DNA of 23,022 bases from Ga0077560 sp046330435 (GCA_046330435.1 JAXLST010000028.1:1-23022); one strand, 5' to 3'. Shown: positions 1 to 8,195, counted from the first letter of the stretch. Made by a program: numbers and translations. The notes: generated by a model not told the origin, from the letters alone.

Positions 1-1277
1 CCGCCGATGAACAGGTTGTTGCGGCTCAGCAGGCGGGTCACCGGCTCCCCGGAGTACACGCCGAACGCGTCGCCGGTCTTCACCGCCGTGTTGTTGAGCA
101 GCACGTCGCCGGTGCTGCCCCGGTACGGCTTGAACACGACGTGGGTGACGTTGAAGGCGCTGTTGCGGACGAAGTAGGTGGGGCCGCCCAGGCCGGGCTG
201 GGACGACATCGCCACGAAGACATCGGTGAGCCGGTTGCCGGCGATGCGGCAGTCATGCGCGCAGAAGTCGGCCTCCACGCCGTCGTCCCCGGCCTGGGAG
301 ATGTCGTTGAAGGTGATGTCGATGCTGAACTGGCGCTTCGCCTCGGCGTCCTCCAGCAGCGAGATGTCGTCGCGGAAGCCGCGGACGCGGTTGTGGGTGA
401 TCACGTGGCCGGGACCGGTCACCAGGATGCCCTCGCCCAGGTTCGCGCCCTCGGCGCCCATGGCCGAGTCGGCCCACGGCGTGACGCCGGTGACCGTGTT
501 GTCGGCGATGTACGCGTTCTGCGCGGGCAGGTCGGTGATGATCCCGTGGCCCTCCAGCGCCCGCGTGGCGGTGACCGTTGACCGGGTGATGGCGAAGTGG
601 TCGGTGCCGTTGAAGCGGACCCTGCCGTTCACGGTGAGGCGGTCCAGGTACACCCACCGGCGCTCGAAGACGCCGATCTCCCCGTCCACCACCGCGCCGT
701 CGGTGCCGCGGATCACGATGGGCCGGCCGGGCGCGCCCGAGGCGTCGACGGTGAAGCCGGGGTACCGGCCGGGCCCCAGTTCGATCACGTCCCCGGGCCG
801 GGCGCCGCCGAGCGCCGCGGCGAGGGTCGCGGGGCTGACCGTGCGGGTCGCCGGCGCCTCCACCGGTGCCGGGACGGGGCGGGTGCGCACGCGCAGCACG
901 CGGGTGCGGGACCCGCCGTCGGGATCGCGCAGCCGCAGGCGCACCTCGTAGCGCGTGCCGGGCCGCAGGCCCATGACGCTGCCGGCGTGGCGCTCTGGCC
1001 ACGAGAAGCCCTCGAGCGACCCGGCGGGCGTGCGCCGCAGGGGCATCGCCCGCGTCCACGCCCCGGTTCCCGTGGGGCGGACGTCGACGGCCACCCGGGC
1101 GTCGCGGTCGCGGTCGCCGCGCACCGGCCACAGGAGCGTGATGGCGGTGGTGGTGGGGAACGGCGCCGACGGGCGGGTCGGCAGGCTCGCGCGGGGCGCG
1201 GGGGCGGCGAGGGCGGCGGCCGGGAGCGCCGCGCAGGCGGCGGCCACCGCGACGGCCGGGGCACGGAGGCGTCGCAT
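1..1277 (-). CDS. Secreted right-handed parallel beta-helix repeat protein (3' end beyond the window)
   Basis: The minus-strand frame from ATG at 1277 stays open for 425 codons to the window edge, so the C-terminus is missing. The N-terminus (MRRLRAPAVAVAAACAALPA) is a signal peptide with likely cleavage near residue 24. Residues about 35-140 look like a fibronectin-type beta-sandwich (GLRPGTRYEVRLRLRDPDGG). From about residue 150 the pattern is that of a pectate-lyase-like beta-helix: ARPGDVIELGPGRYPGFTV, then short coils rich in N, T, V and I such as NAYIADNTVTGVT, NRVRGFRDDISLL and IAGNRLTDVFV. Such proteins are exported and often bind or cleave polysaccharides, but I cannot identify catalytic residues, so enzymatic activity is not claimed. 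A TACGCT box six bases before the ATG and the lack of a Shine-Dalgarno sequence suggest a leaderless mRNA. It is transcribed divergently from the cupredoxin gene. Confidence 0.85.
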   Translation of the reverse strand, partial: MRRLRAPAVAVAAACAALPAAALAAPAPRASLPTRPSAPFPTTTAITLLWPVRGDRDRDARVAVDVRPTGTGAWTRAMPLRRTPAGSLEGFSWPERHAGSVMGLRPGTRYEVRLRLRDPDGGSRTRVLRVRTRPVPAPVEAPATRTVSPATLAAALGGARPGDVIELGPGRYPGFTVDASGAPGRPIVIRGTDGAVVDGEIGVFERRWVYLDRLTVNGRVRFNGTDHFAITRSTVTATRALEGHGIITDLPAQNAYIADNTVTGVTPWADSAMGAEGANLGEGILVTGPGHVITHNRVRGFRDDISLLEDAEAKRQFSIDITFNDISQAGDDGVEADFCAHDCRIAGNRLTDVFVAMSSQPGLGGPTYFVRNSAFNVTHVVFKPYRGSTGDVLLNNTAVKTGDAFGVYSGEPVTRLLSRNNLFIG

Positions 1278-1692
1278 GCGGCGAGCGTACCCCGCCCCGC
1301 GTGCCGGCCGCGCGGAACGCCGGTGCGACCGGACGGCGGCGCGGGCCGGGGGATCACGCCCGCCCCGGCGGTGCCCGTGCGCGTTGCCGTCCACGATCGC
1401 CCGCGCCGGGAGTCCCCGCAAATGTTCATGGCGGCCGTGGCCTCCGGGGGGCTCACGCGGCACCGGCGCAGGCCCGGGACGTCGGCGCCGGGCTCGCGGT
1501 GCCCGGCGCCACGCACCCGCCGACGCGGGCGCCCGGACGGCGCGCGTCCGGCCGGTCCCTCGGCGGGACGGGTCGACCCGGCGCATCCCGGGCTTCCGCG
1601 CGCCGACTGCGTCGCCCGAAAATCCTGCGGGTGTTCGTCCCGGATGGCGGACGGGTTCGTCGTATCCGCCTCGCCTGGTGGCGTTTCCGGCG
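1278..1692. other. Gene-free part of the intergenic region between divergent genes, with a perfect hairpin
   Basis: I find no credible gene here. Open frames in this stretch are low-complexity Arg/Pro/Ala translations without ribosome binding sites. It contains a perfect 10-bp inverted repeat, GGCGCCGGGC at 1484-1493 and GCCCGGCGCC at 1501-1510, with a 7-base loop. It also contains a 12-bp palindrome, CGGGTCGACCCG, at 1569-1580. Neither follows a gene end, so they are not obvious terminators. They could be operator sites or part of an untranslated leader or small RNA. I recognise no known riboswitch class. Confidence 0.4.
1284..1289 (-). promoter_or_regulatory. Candidate -10 box for the beta-helix gene (leaderless)
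   Basis: On the minus strand TACGCT is followed by six bases (CGCCGC) and then the ATG at 1277. The match to TANNNT and the spacing would put the transcription start at or next to the A of the start codon. I see no convincing -35 box. Confidence 0.4.
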
Positions 1693-1722
1693 TTGACGGG
1701 AATGCCCCACCGGGCGTGAGAT
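1693..1722 (+). promoter_or_regulatory. Candidate sigma70-type promoter for the cupredoxin gene
   Basis: TTGACG at 1693-1698 is a good -35 match. With an 18-base spacer it is followed by TGAGAT at 1717-1722, which is only a weak -10 match. Transcription from here would leave a leader of about 75 bases before the GTG at 1807. The assignment rests mainly on the -35 element. Confidence 0.25.
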
Positions 1723-1806
1723 AGCCGGACCTGGACACCCCCGCAGACCAGGGCTGGTTCATGCCCATCGCCGACCCAGCGGCGAACCGGTTCAGGAGGG
1801 GACGAC

Positions 1807-2883
1807 GTGCCAAGGCGCACGCCGCCGGCGGGACGACACCGCCGGCTCATCGCATTCACCATCGGCCTCGCGGCATGCCTGGCGATCGCCATCCCGGCGC
1901 TCGGGGCGTCCATCGCGGGCAACGGAACCGTCGGGGGATCCGTCCCCGGCAACAGGGACGCCGAACTGCAGGCGTACTACCCGAAGGTCATGACCGTCCG
2001 CGCCGGCGACCGCGTGCGGTTCACCGTGCTCGGCTTCCACACCGTGACGTTCGTGCCGAAGGGCAAGTCGACGCCGGGCATCCTCGTCCCGACCGGGGCG
2101 ACCGCCCCGGCGACCAACGACCCCGCCGGCGCGCCGTACTGGTGGGGCGCCGCCGGCGTCCCGCTGTTCGGGATCAACCCGTCCGCCGCCGCACCCTCGA
2201 AGTCCCTGGTGGTGACCGGGACCCGCGTCGTGAGCTCGGGCTTCCCGACGGGCCGGAAGTTCACGCCGACGTTCACGTTCCCCAAGCCCGGGACCTACAC
2301 GTACCACTGCATCCCGCACCCGGGCATGACCGGCACCGTCGTGGTGCTGCCGCGCACCGCGAAGGCGCCCAACCGCGGCGCCCAGGCCGCCCGGGCCAAC
2401 CGCGAGCGCGCGGCGGACCGCGCGGCGCTGGTCGCCCGCATCCGCTCCGTGGCGAAGAACCCGGCCGCGAACACCGTCCTGGTGGGCGTGGGGACCGCCC
2501 ACGGCGCGAAGTTCGCGTTCGCGCCGAAGGCGCTCACCGTGGCCGCCGGCACGACGGTGACCTTCAGGATGGGCGGGAAGAGCGAGATCCACACGGTCAC
2601 GTTCGGGCCGCAGGACCAGCGCGACCGGCTCATCGCGGGCTTCAACGCCGAGCCCATCTCGCCGGAGGCCCAGTACCCGACCGACGCGCCGGGCGCGCCG
2701 GCCGTGATCACGCCCACCTCCCACGGCGTGGGGGTGGTCAACAGCGGCGTGATGTTCGACCCCGGGACCGGGCCGCCGAACTCGGCGAGCGCGTTCCAGG
2801 CGACGTTCACCGCCGCCGGCACCTACACCTACGTGTGCATCGTCCACCCCGACATGGTGGGGACGATCACCGTCACCCCGTAG
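1807..2883 (+). CDS. Secreted protein with two tandem cupredoxin (type 1 copper) domains
   Basis: 358 aa from a GTG start preceded by a strong CAGGAGGGG ribosome binding site (1793-1801). A basic N-terminus and hydrophobic stretch (residues about 13-34) form an export signal. Domain 1 (about 45-185) has its copper ligands visible as H78 in FHTVTF and C168, H171 and M174 in YHCIPHPGM. Domain 2 (about 225-358) repeats this with H262 in IHTVTF and C344, H347 and M350 in YVCIVHPDM. The Cys-x2-His-x2-Met loop is the short, amicyanin-like form. Both domains keep the complete ligand set, so both probably bind copper. A charged Ala/Arg-rich linker joins them. Likely role: extracytoplasmic electron transfer or copper binding; the redox partner is not in this window. 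It is a single gene closed by a GC hairpin. Confidence 0.88.
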   Translation: MPRRTPPAGRHRRLIAFTIGLAACLAIAIPALGASIAGNGTVGGSVPGNRDAELQAYYPKVMTVRAGDRVRFTVLGFHTVTFVPKGKSTPGILVPTGATAPATNDPAGAPYWWGAAGVPLFGINPSAAAPSKSLVVTGTRVVSSGFPTGRKFTPTFTFPKPGTYTYHCIPHPGMTGTVVVLPRTAKAPNRGAQAARANRERAADRAALVARIRSVAKNPAANTVLVGVGTAHGAKFAFAPKALTVAAGTTVTFRMGGKSEIHTVTFGPQDQRDRLIAGFNAEPISPEAQYPTDAPGAPAVITPTSHGVGVVNSGVMFDPGTGPPNSASAFQATFTAAGTYTYVCIVHPDMVGTITVTP

Positions 2884-2892
2884 CCACGCGCT

Positions 2893-2920
2893 CCGGGCCC
2901 CGGCGACCGCCGGGGCCCGG
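2893..2920. terminator. Bidirectional terminator hairpin between convergent genes
   Basis: A perfect 11-bp inverted repeat, CCGGGCCCCGG at 2893-2903 and CCGGGGCCCGG at 2910-2920, has a 6-base loop. It starts nine bases after the cupredoxin stop and lies eight bases before the stop of the convergent minus-strand gene. There is no T-tract, which is common for terminators in very GC-rich genomes. Confidence 0.65.
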
Positions 2921-2928
2921 GACGCCGG

Positions 2929-4332
2929 TCAGCGCAGGCGCAGCCAGGGGGAGACGTTGCCCGCCCGGTCCCGCACCCGCACCCGCGTGGCGCGCCCCAG
3001 GGCGACCGAGGCCCGGCGGGAGTCGAACTCCACCCACGGGCCCGGGGCGCCGGCCCCGGCGGCCTGCAGGTCCGCGACGCCGCTCGTCGCGTCGAACGCC
3101 TGCACGCCCCAGCCGTCGCCCACCGGCACCCGCTCCAGCTCGGGGGCTGCGCGGTCGACGATCACGTCGTCGCGGTAGACGCGGTCCGGCCCGCCGGGGC
3201 GGGGGAAGCGCACGTACAGCGTCCGGGGGCCGTCCAGGCCGGAGGGCAGCCGCCACCGCACCCGCGGCGCCAGGGCGAGGGTGCGGCCGGGCCGGAACGT
3301 CCCGTCGTTGCTCAGGACCGCGGCGCGGGCGTAGGCGGGCCAGACCAGGTCCACCGGGACGTCCAGGGAGCGCGCGTACCGGGCGCCCCCGCCGATGGTC
3401 ACCCCGATGCGGCCGGGGGGCGGGCCGGGGATCACCGTGAAGCCCGTGGCGGCGGTGCTCTGCAGGCCGCCGGCATCCGTCGCGCGGACGCCGACCGTGC
3501 GGGTCCCGGCGGGGAACACCCGGGTGACGGACGGCGTGGTGCCGGTGGAGGTCTCGAAGGTGCCGTCGCCGTCCAGGTCCCATGCGTAGGTCACCGCGCC
3601 GGGGCCGTTGTCGGTCGCCGCGGCCGAGAGGGTGACGGGCCGCGTGCTGAGCCAGAGGCTCTGGGTGGTCGCGATGCGGGTGACCGGCGGCTCGGCGACC
3701 GTGAAGCGGGACGCGGCCGGGGCGGAGCGGTTGCCGAGCGGGTCGATCGCGGTGACCGACCAGGTGTGGGGCCCGTCGGGCAGGCCGTCGGCGAGCGTCG
3801 CCACCGTGTCGCGGCCGGCCTGCGGGGCGGCGTCCACCACGAGGGGCGACGCGCCGTCGATCACGACCTCGTAGGCGTCCACGACGCCGGCGGCGTCGAG
3901 GGTCGCGTCGGTCGCGGGCGCCCAGGTGAGCAGCGCGAAGCGGTTGGCCACCACCGCGCCGTCGGCCGGGGTGAGCAGCCGCAGGCCGGTGGGTCCCGTG
4001 GTGTCCACCCGCCAGTACGCGGTGGCCGGGTCGCCGGGGCCCGTGAGGTCGACCGCCCGCACGGCCAGCCGGTGCGGGCCGTCGGAGAGGCCGGCCAGCA
4101 CGACCGGCGAGGTGCACGCGGCGAAGGCCGCGTCGTCCAGGGCGCACTCGTAGGAGTCCGCGGGGCCGTCGGCGGCGAACGCGATCGAGACACCGGTCTC
4201 GCGGGTGGCCGGGGCGCTCCCGGGGTCGGCCGAGAACGGCCCGGGGGTGAGGGTCACCGGCACGGCGGCGGCCGGTCCGGCGGCGGCCAGGAACACGGCG
4301 GCCGCCGTCAGGGATGCGCGGGGGCTGGGCAT
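2929..4332 (-). CDS. Secreted multi-domain Ig-like/PKD extracellular protein
   Basis: 467 aa from ATG at 4332, chosen because AAGGA lies nine bases upstream and it gives a clean signal peptide (MPSPRASLTAAAVFLAAAGP). An upstream in-frame ATG at 4398 would put 22 non-signal-like residues in front. Domain order: an Ig-like module at about 45-105 with the pattern YECALDDAAFAAC (C63 and C73, probably a disulfide) and GLSDGPHRLAVRAVDLTG; a fibronectin-like module at about 106-208; a PKD domain at about 210-297 (VTYAWDLDGDGTFETSTG then VTRVFPAGTRTVGVRATD); and a C-terminal beta-rich region ending in RVRVRDRAGNVSPWLRLR. These modules are typical of cell-surface adhesins and accessory domains. No catalytic domain or sortase motif is visible. 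It is convergent with the cupredoxin gene and divergent from the gene at 4401. Confidence 0.82.
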   Translation of the reverse strand: MPSPRASLTAAAVFLAAAGPAAAVPVTLTPGPFSADPGSAPATRETGVSIAFAADGPADSYECALDDAAFAACTSPVVLAGLSDGPHRLAVRAVDLTGPGDPATAYWRVDTTGPTGLRLLTPADGAVVANRFALLTWAPATDATLDAAGVVDAYEVVIDGASPLVVDAAPQAGRDTVATLADGLPDGPHTWSVTAIDPLGNRSAPAASRFTVAEPPVTRIATTQSLWLSTRPVTLSAAATDNGPGAVTYAWDLDGDGTFETSTGTTPSVTRVFPAGTRTVGVRATDAGGLQSTAATGFTVIPGPPPGRIGVTIGGGARYARSLDVPVDLVWPAYARAAVLSNDGTFRPGRTLALAPRVRWRLPSGLDGPRTLYVRFPRPGGPDRVYRDDVIVDRAAPELERVPVGDGWGVQAFDATSGVADLQAAGAGAPGPWVEFDSRRASVALGRATRVRVRDRAGNVSPWLRLR

Positions 4333-4400
4333 TGCGCAATCCTTGCATCCGGCGGCCGGACCACCACCACCCCAAAGGGTGAGGAACGAACGGAGCACGG

Positions 4401-4922
4401 ATGAGCGCGGACGACCTCCACGATGCGATCCCCGCCGACTATCTCGCGGGCCACCCCGACGCGCCGGAGGGCGCCGACGACGGGCACCTGTCGGTCGCCG
4501 ACGGGGCGCTGACGTTCTCGGCGGAGGTCATCACCGGGATGACGATCGGCCGCGTCGCGTTCGCGATGCCGCTGGACGCGGTGCGGTCCCTCTCCGTGCT
4601 CGACCGCGGGACGGCCGAGACCGCGCGCCCGGTCCTGCGCGCGGGCGCGGCGGCCGGCGCGGTGGGCGTGTTCCTGGCCACGTCGCGCCCGCTCCGCGAG
4701 CGGCTCCTGCTCGTCGACCTCGGGGAGGGCACGGTGGCCGTCTTCGCCCTCACCATGGCGGGGGCCGTGCGGCTGCGGGCGCAGGTGGCCGCGGTGCGCC
4801 CGGACCTCGCGCAGGACGCGCCGGAGGGGCCGCCGGCGGACGCCGTGCTCACCGAGATCCGGGACCTGCTCGCGCGTCAGGTGGCGCTGCTCGAGCGCAT
4901 CGCGGGGCGCCTGGCGCCCTGA
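4401..4922 (+). CDS. Hypothetical protein with amphipathic C-terminal helix
   Basis: 173 aa, family not recognised. The ATG at 4401 has GGAG eight bases upstream and lies 68 bp from the divergent start at 4332. The N-terminal half (GHLSVADGALTFSAEVITG, then IGRVAFAMPLDAVRSLSVLD) is beta-rich and could be a PH-like fold. The middle has a short hydrophobic stretch (AGAAAGAVGVFLAT) that is too short and polar to call a confident membrane segment. The last 28 residues (ADAVLTEIRDLLARQVALLE and on) form an amphipathic helix with Leu/Ile spacing suited to oligomerisation. There is no signal peptide. It ends 86 bp before ilvN, in the position where ilvB often lies, but it is unrelated to ilvB. Confidence 0.7.
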   Translation: MSADDLHDAIPADYLAGHPDAPEGADDGHLSVADGALTFSAEVITGMTIGRVAFAMPLDAVRSLSVLDRGTAETARPVLRAGAAAGAVGVFLATSRPLRERLLLVDLGEGTVAVFALTMAGAVRLRAQVAAVRPDLAQDAPEGPPADAVLTEIRDLLARQVALLERIAGRLAP

Positions 4923-4994
4923 CGCCCGCCGGGTCGGATGACTCGGATACGGCGCCGACCGTCTCCGGCGCCGGTGGGGAGGCCGGGCGACGTA

Positions 4995-5000
4995 TATGCT
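4995..5000 (+). promoter_or_regulatory. Candidate -10 box for the ilvN operon (leaderless)
   Basis: TATGCT lies eight bases before the GTG at 5009. No Shine-Dalgarno sequence sits in the usual window; the nearest purine run, GGGGAGG, is about 25 bases upstream. This placement suggests that transcription begins at or next to the start codon. No -35 match is evident. Confidence 0.45.
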
Positions 5001-5008
5001 CCCCGGCC

Positions 5009-5497
5009 GTGGTTACGCACACCCTCTCCGTCCTGGTCGAGAACAAGCCCGGCGTGCTCTCGCGCGTCTCGGGGCTGTTCACCCGACGCGGCTTCAACAT
5101 CGAGTCGCTCGCCGTGAGCCCGACCGAGGACCCAAAGCTGTCGCGCATGACGATCACCGTCGACGCGTCGCGATTCCCCGTCGAGCAGATCACCAAGCAG
5201 CTCGACAAGCTGGTGAACGTCATCCGCATCCGCGACCTGGATCCGGGCAACATGGTGGACCGGGAGCTCATGCTCCTGAAGGTCCGCGTGGACGCCGTCC
5301 ACCGCGCCGAGGTCATCGGCCTCGCCGAGATCTTCGAGGCGCGCATCGTTGACGTCACCGCAGAACACCTCACGGTGGAGCTCACCGGCAAGAGCGAGGA
5401 GCTCGTGCGGTTCGAGGAGCTCATGCGGCCGTACGGCCTCATCGAGCTGGTGAAGACCGGCGTCGTCGCGCTCGGCCGGGGGGCCCACACCACGTAG
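5009..5497 (+). CDS. ilvN: Acetolactate synthase small (regulatory) subunit
   Basis: 162 aa, the usual IlvN length. It opens with the N-terminal ACT domain (THTLSVLVENKPGVLSRVSG, RRGFNIESLAV, then LSRMTITVD; residues about 3-78). The C-terminal regulatory domain follows (DRELMLLKVRV, AEIFEARIVDVTAEHLTVEL, FEELMRPYGLIELVKTGVVA). IlvN activates the catalytic IlvB subunit and confers feedback inhibition by valine on the first common step of valine, leucine and isoleucine synthesis. The GTG at 5009 is the only in-frame start that gives the conserved N-terminus; the ATG at 4996 is out of frame. It is the first gene of ilvN-ilvC-serA-serC. The catalytic subunit gene ilvB, often directly upstream in other bacteria, is absent here. 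Confidence 0.95.
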   Translation: MVTHTLSVLVENKPGVLSRVSGLFTRRGFNIESLAVSPTEDPKLSRMTITVDASRFPVEQITKQLDKLVNVIRIRDLDPGNMVDRELMLLKVRVDAVHRAEVIGLAEIFEARIVDVTAEHLTVELTGKSEELVRFEELMRPYGLIELVKTGVVALGRGAHTT

Positions 5498-5504
5498 CGC
5501 CGTC

Positions 5505-5535
5505 GGCGGCCGCCCTTTCGTCGGGCGCGGCCGCC
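5505..5535 (+). promoter_or_regulatory. Hairpin in the ilvN-ilvC gap
   Basis: GGCGGCCGC at 5505-5513 pairs perfectly with GCGGCCGCC at 5527-5535 across a 13-base loop, inside the 57-bp ilvN-ilvC gap. It could tune ilvC expression by partial termination or mRNA stabilisation. It is too short-range to call an operon boundary. Confidence 0.35.
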
Positions 5536-5554
5536 CCACGACCCGGGAGCACGC

Positions 5555-6562
5555 ATGTTCTACGACGACGACGCCGACCTCGACCTGCTGCGCGGCAAGA
5601 CCGTCGCGGTAATCGGATTCGGCAGCCAGGGCCACGCCCACGCGCTCAACCTGCGCGACTCCGGCGTGGATGTCGTCGTCGGCCTGCGGCCCGACAGCGC
5701 CCGCGCCCAGCAGGCGAAGGACCAGGGCCTCACCGTCCTGGACCCCTCTGAGGCCGCCGCCCGCGGCGACCTCGTGATGATGCTCGTCCCGGACGAGATC
5801 ATGGGCGACATCTACAACACGCACGTGAAGCCCGGCCTGGTGCCCGGCAACGCGCTGCTGTTCGCCCACGGCTTCGCGATCCACTTCGGCCAGGTCGTCG
5901 CCCCGGCGGGCGTCGACGTGATGATGGCCGCCCCCAAGGGCCCGGGCCACCTCGTGCGCCGCACCTACCAGGAGGGCGCCGGCACCCCGGGCCTCGTGGC
6001 CGTCCACCAGGACGCCAGCGGCAGCGCCATGGCGCTCGTGCTCGCCTACGCCAAGGGCGTGGGCTGCACCCGCGCGGGCGTCATCCAGACCACGTTCGCC
6101 GAGGAGACCGAGACCGACCTGTTCGGTGAGCAGGTGGTCCTGTGCGGCGGGCTGTCGGAGCTCATCCGCGCCGGCTTCGAGACCCTCGTGGACGCCGGCT
6201 ACCAGCCGGAGCTCGCCTACTTCGAGTGCCTCCACGAGGTGAAGCTCATCGTGGACCTCATCTACGAGAAGGGCATCTCCGGGATGCGCTACTCGATCAG
6301 CAACACCGCCGAGTTCGGCGACCTCACGCGCGGCCCGCGCATCGTCACCGAGGAGACCCGCGCGGAGATGCGCAAGATCCTCGGGGAGATCCAGTCCGGC
6401 GCGTTCGCCAAGGAGTGGCTGCTGGAGAACAGGGTGGGCCGGCCCACCTTCAACGCCATCGCCCGCCGCCAGGCCGAGCACCCCATCGAGGAGGTCGGCA
6501 AGCGGCTCCGCGGGATGATGAGCTGGATCCAGACGGACTTCGAGACCGAGAAGGTCGACTAG
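5555..6562 (+). CDS. ilvC: Ketol-acid reductoisomerase (NADP+), class I
   Basis: 335 aa, the normal length for short class I KARI. It isomerises and reduces acetolactate or acetohydroxybutyrate to the dihydroxy acids of the valine/leucine and isoleucine pathways, using Mg2+. The Rossmann motif GFGSQG is at 21-26. R45 and S48 in the following loop (GLRPDS) suit NADPH rather than NADH. K128 sits in APKGPGH. Metal ligands D188 and E192 (DLFGEQ) and E224 and E228 (FECLHE) are all present, as is the substrate-binding serine S249 in SISNTAEFGD. The start has GGGAG about nine bases upstream. It lies between ilvN and serA, with only 3 bp to the latter. Confidence 0.97.
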   Translation: MFYDDDADLDLLRGKTVAVIGFGSQGHAHALNLRDSGVDVVVGLRPDSARAQQAKDQGLTVLDPSEAAARGDLVMMLVPDEIMGDIYNTHVKPGLVPGNALLFAHGFAIHFGQVVAPAGVDVMMAAPKGPGHLVRRTYQEGAGTPGLVAVHQDASGSAMALVLAYAKGVGCTRAGVIQTTFAEETETDLFGEQVVLCGGLSELIRAGFETLVDAGYQPELAYFECLHEVKLIVDLIYEKGISGMRYSISNTAEFGDLTRGPRIVTEETRAEMRKILGEIQSGAFAKEWLLENRVGRPTFNAIARRQAEHPIEEVGKRLRGMMSWIQTDFETEKVD

Positions 6563-6565
6563 CCG

Positions 6566-8173
6566 GTGGCCGTCGGGGACACGGCCGAGGCGAGCCACAC
6601 GCATCTGAGGGTCCTGGTCTGCGAGAAGCTCGCCCCGGCGGGCGTCGCGGCCCTGGAGGAGCACTTCACCGTCGAGGACGGGGTGGGCTGGAGCCGCGAG
6701 GAGCTGCTCGAGCGCATCGCGCCCTACGACGCGATCGTCGTGCGCAGCGCCACCAAGGTGAACGCCGAGCTCATCGAGGCCGCCACGAACCTGAAGGTGG
6801 TCGGGCGCGCGGGCACGGGGGTCGACAACGTCGAGGTGCCCGCCGCGACCCGGCGCGGCATCATCGTCTGCAACGCCGCGGGGTCGAACTCCCTGTCGGC
6901 GGCGGAGCACACCATCGCGCTGCTGCTCGCGCAGGCCCGCAACGTCGCCCAGGCGCACGCCGCGCTGGTCGAGGGCCGGTGGGAGCGCTCCAAGTTCGGC
7001 GGCATCGAGCTGGACGGCAAGGTGCTCGGGGTCATCGGCTTCGGCCGCATCGGCCAGATGGTCGGCGAGCGGGCGAAGGGCCTCGGCATGTCCGTGGTGG
7101 CCTACGACCCGTACGTGGCCGAGAGCCGGTACAAGGAGATGGGCGCGGAGCACGCCGCCACCCCGGAGGACGTGTACCGGGTGGCGGACTTCGTGACCAT
7201 CCACCTCGCCTCCACGCCCGAGACGAAGAACTTCGTGGGCGCCGAGGCGTTCGCGGCGATGAAGAAGGGCGCGCGCCTCATCAACGTGGCCCGCGGGGAC
7301 CTGGTGGACACCGACGCCCTGGTCGCGGCGCTGCAGAGCGGCCACCTGGGCGGCGCGGGCGTGGACGTGTTCCCCGAGGAGCCGTGCACCGACAGCCCGC
7401 TGTTCGGGCTGCCCGGCGTGGTCGTCACCCCGCACCTCGGCGCCTCCACGGCGGAGGCCCAGGACCGGGCCGGCGTCGCGGTGGCCGAGCAGGTGGTCGC
7501 CGCCCTGACCGGCGGCGTGGTCACCAGCGCGGTGAACATCCCGTCCGTGGGCGCAGAGGCCCTCGAGGTGCTCGGCCCGTACGTGCCGCTCGCCGAGAAG
7601 ATGGGGGAGTTCATCTCCGCCCTCGCCGGCGGCGTCGCGTCGCCGCTGCGGATCGGCTACGAGGGCGAGATCGCCTCGGTGGACACGCGGATGCTGAACG
7701 CCGCGGTCATCACCGGCGTGCTCTCCGGCCACGTCGACCGGCCCGTCAACATGGTCAATGCGGCCTCCATCGCGGAGGAGCGCGGCATCGAGTGGGTGGA
7801 GACCTCCTCCCAGCGGGCCCGCGACTACCGCAACGTGCTGTCCCTGGAGGTCGGGGACATCGCGGTGGCCGGCACCACCGTCGGCGTCACGTCCCGTCCC
7901 CGGCTGGTCCGGGTGCTGGGCCACGCCGTGGAGATCGAGCTGGCGCCGCGGATGGCGGTGTTCGCCTACCGCGACGTGCCGGGCATGATCGGCAGGGTCG
8001 GGACGATCCTGGGCGAGCTCGGCCTCAACATCGCCAGCATGGCGGTGGACCGCGCCGACGGCGAGGCCGTCATGGTGCTGTCCATCGACTCGCCCGTCCC
8101 GGACGACGCGCAGGAGAAGATCCGCGCGATCGAGGGGTTCGAGCGGGTGTGGTTCGTCAACCTGCCCGGCTGA
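6566..8173 (+). CDS. serA: D-3-phosphoglycerate dehydrogenase
   Basis: 535 aa from GTG, three bases after the ilvC stop, so the two are probably co-translated. It oxidises 3-phosphoglycerate to 3-phosphohydroxypyruvate with NAD+, the first step of serine synthesis. Visible features are the substrate-loop motif VGRAGTGVDNV (79-89), the NAD-binding GFGRIG (158-163) with acidic D181 after strand 2 (NAD specificity), and catalytic R243 (NVARGD), E272 (VFPEEP) and H290 (TPHLGAST). Residues about 320-455 are the intervening allosteric substrate-binding domain of long PGDHs. Residues about 460-535 are a C-terminal ACT domain (VFAYRDVPGMIGRVGTILGE), the usual serine-binding site for feedback inhibition. 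No anomalies. Confidence 0.96.
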   Translation: MAVGDTAEASHTHLRVLVCEKLAPAGVAALEEHFTVEDGVGWSREELLERIAPYDAIVVRSATKVNAELIEAATNLKVVGRAGTGVDNVEVPAATRRGIIVCNAAGSNSLSAAEHTIALLLAQARNVAQAHAALVEGRWERSKFGGIELDGKVLGVIGFGRIGQMVGERAKGLGMSVVAYDPYVAESRYKEMGAEHAATPEDVYRVADFVTIHLASTPETKNFVGAEAFAAMKKGARLINVARGDLVDTDALVAALQSGHLGGAGVDVFPEEPCTDSPLFGLPGVVVTPHLGASTAEAQDRAGVAVAEQVVAALTGGVVTSAVNIPSVGAEALEVLGPYVPLAEKMGEFISALAGGVASPLRIGYEGEIASVDTRMLNAAVITGVLSGHVDRPVNMVNAASIAEERGIEWVETSSQRARDYRNVLSLEVGDIAVAGTTVGVTSRPRLVRVLGHAVEIELAPRMAVFAYRDVPGMIGRVGTILGELGLNIASMAVDRADGEAVMVLSIDSPVPDDAQEKIRAIEGFERVWFVNLPG

Positions 8174-8195
8174 CCCGGGCGACCGGAGGAGGCGC

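Noticed and set aside
1301..1710. Short open frames in the 1278-1806 intergenic region
   Set aside because: Low-complexity Arg/Pro/Ala translations with no ribosome binding site and no recognisable motif.
4332..4398. ATG at 4398 as the start of the Ig/PKD protein
   Set aside because: The 22 extra residues precede an otherwise perfect signal peptide, and the ATG at 4332 has its own AAGGA site.
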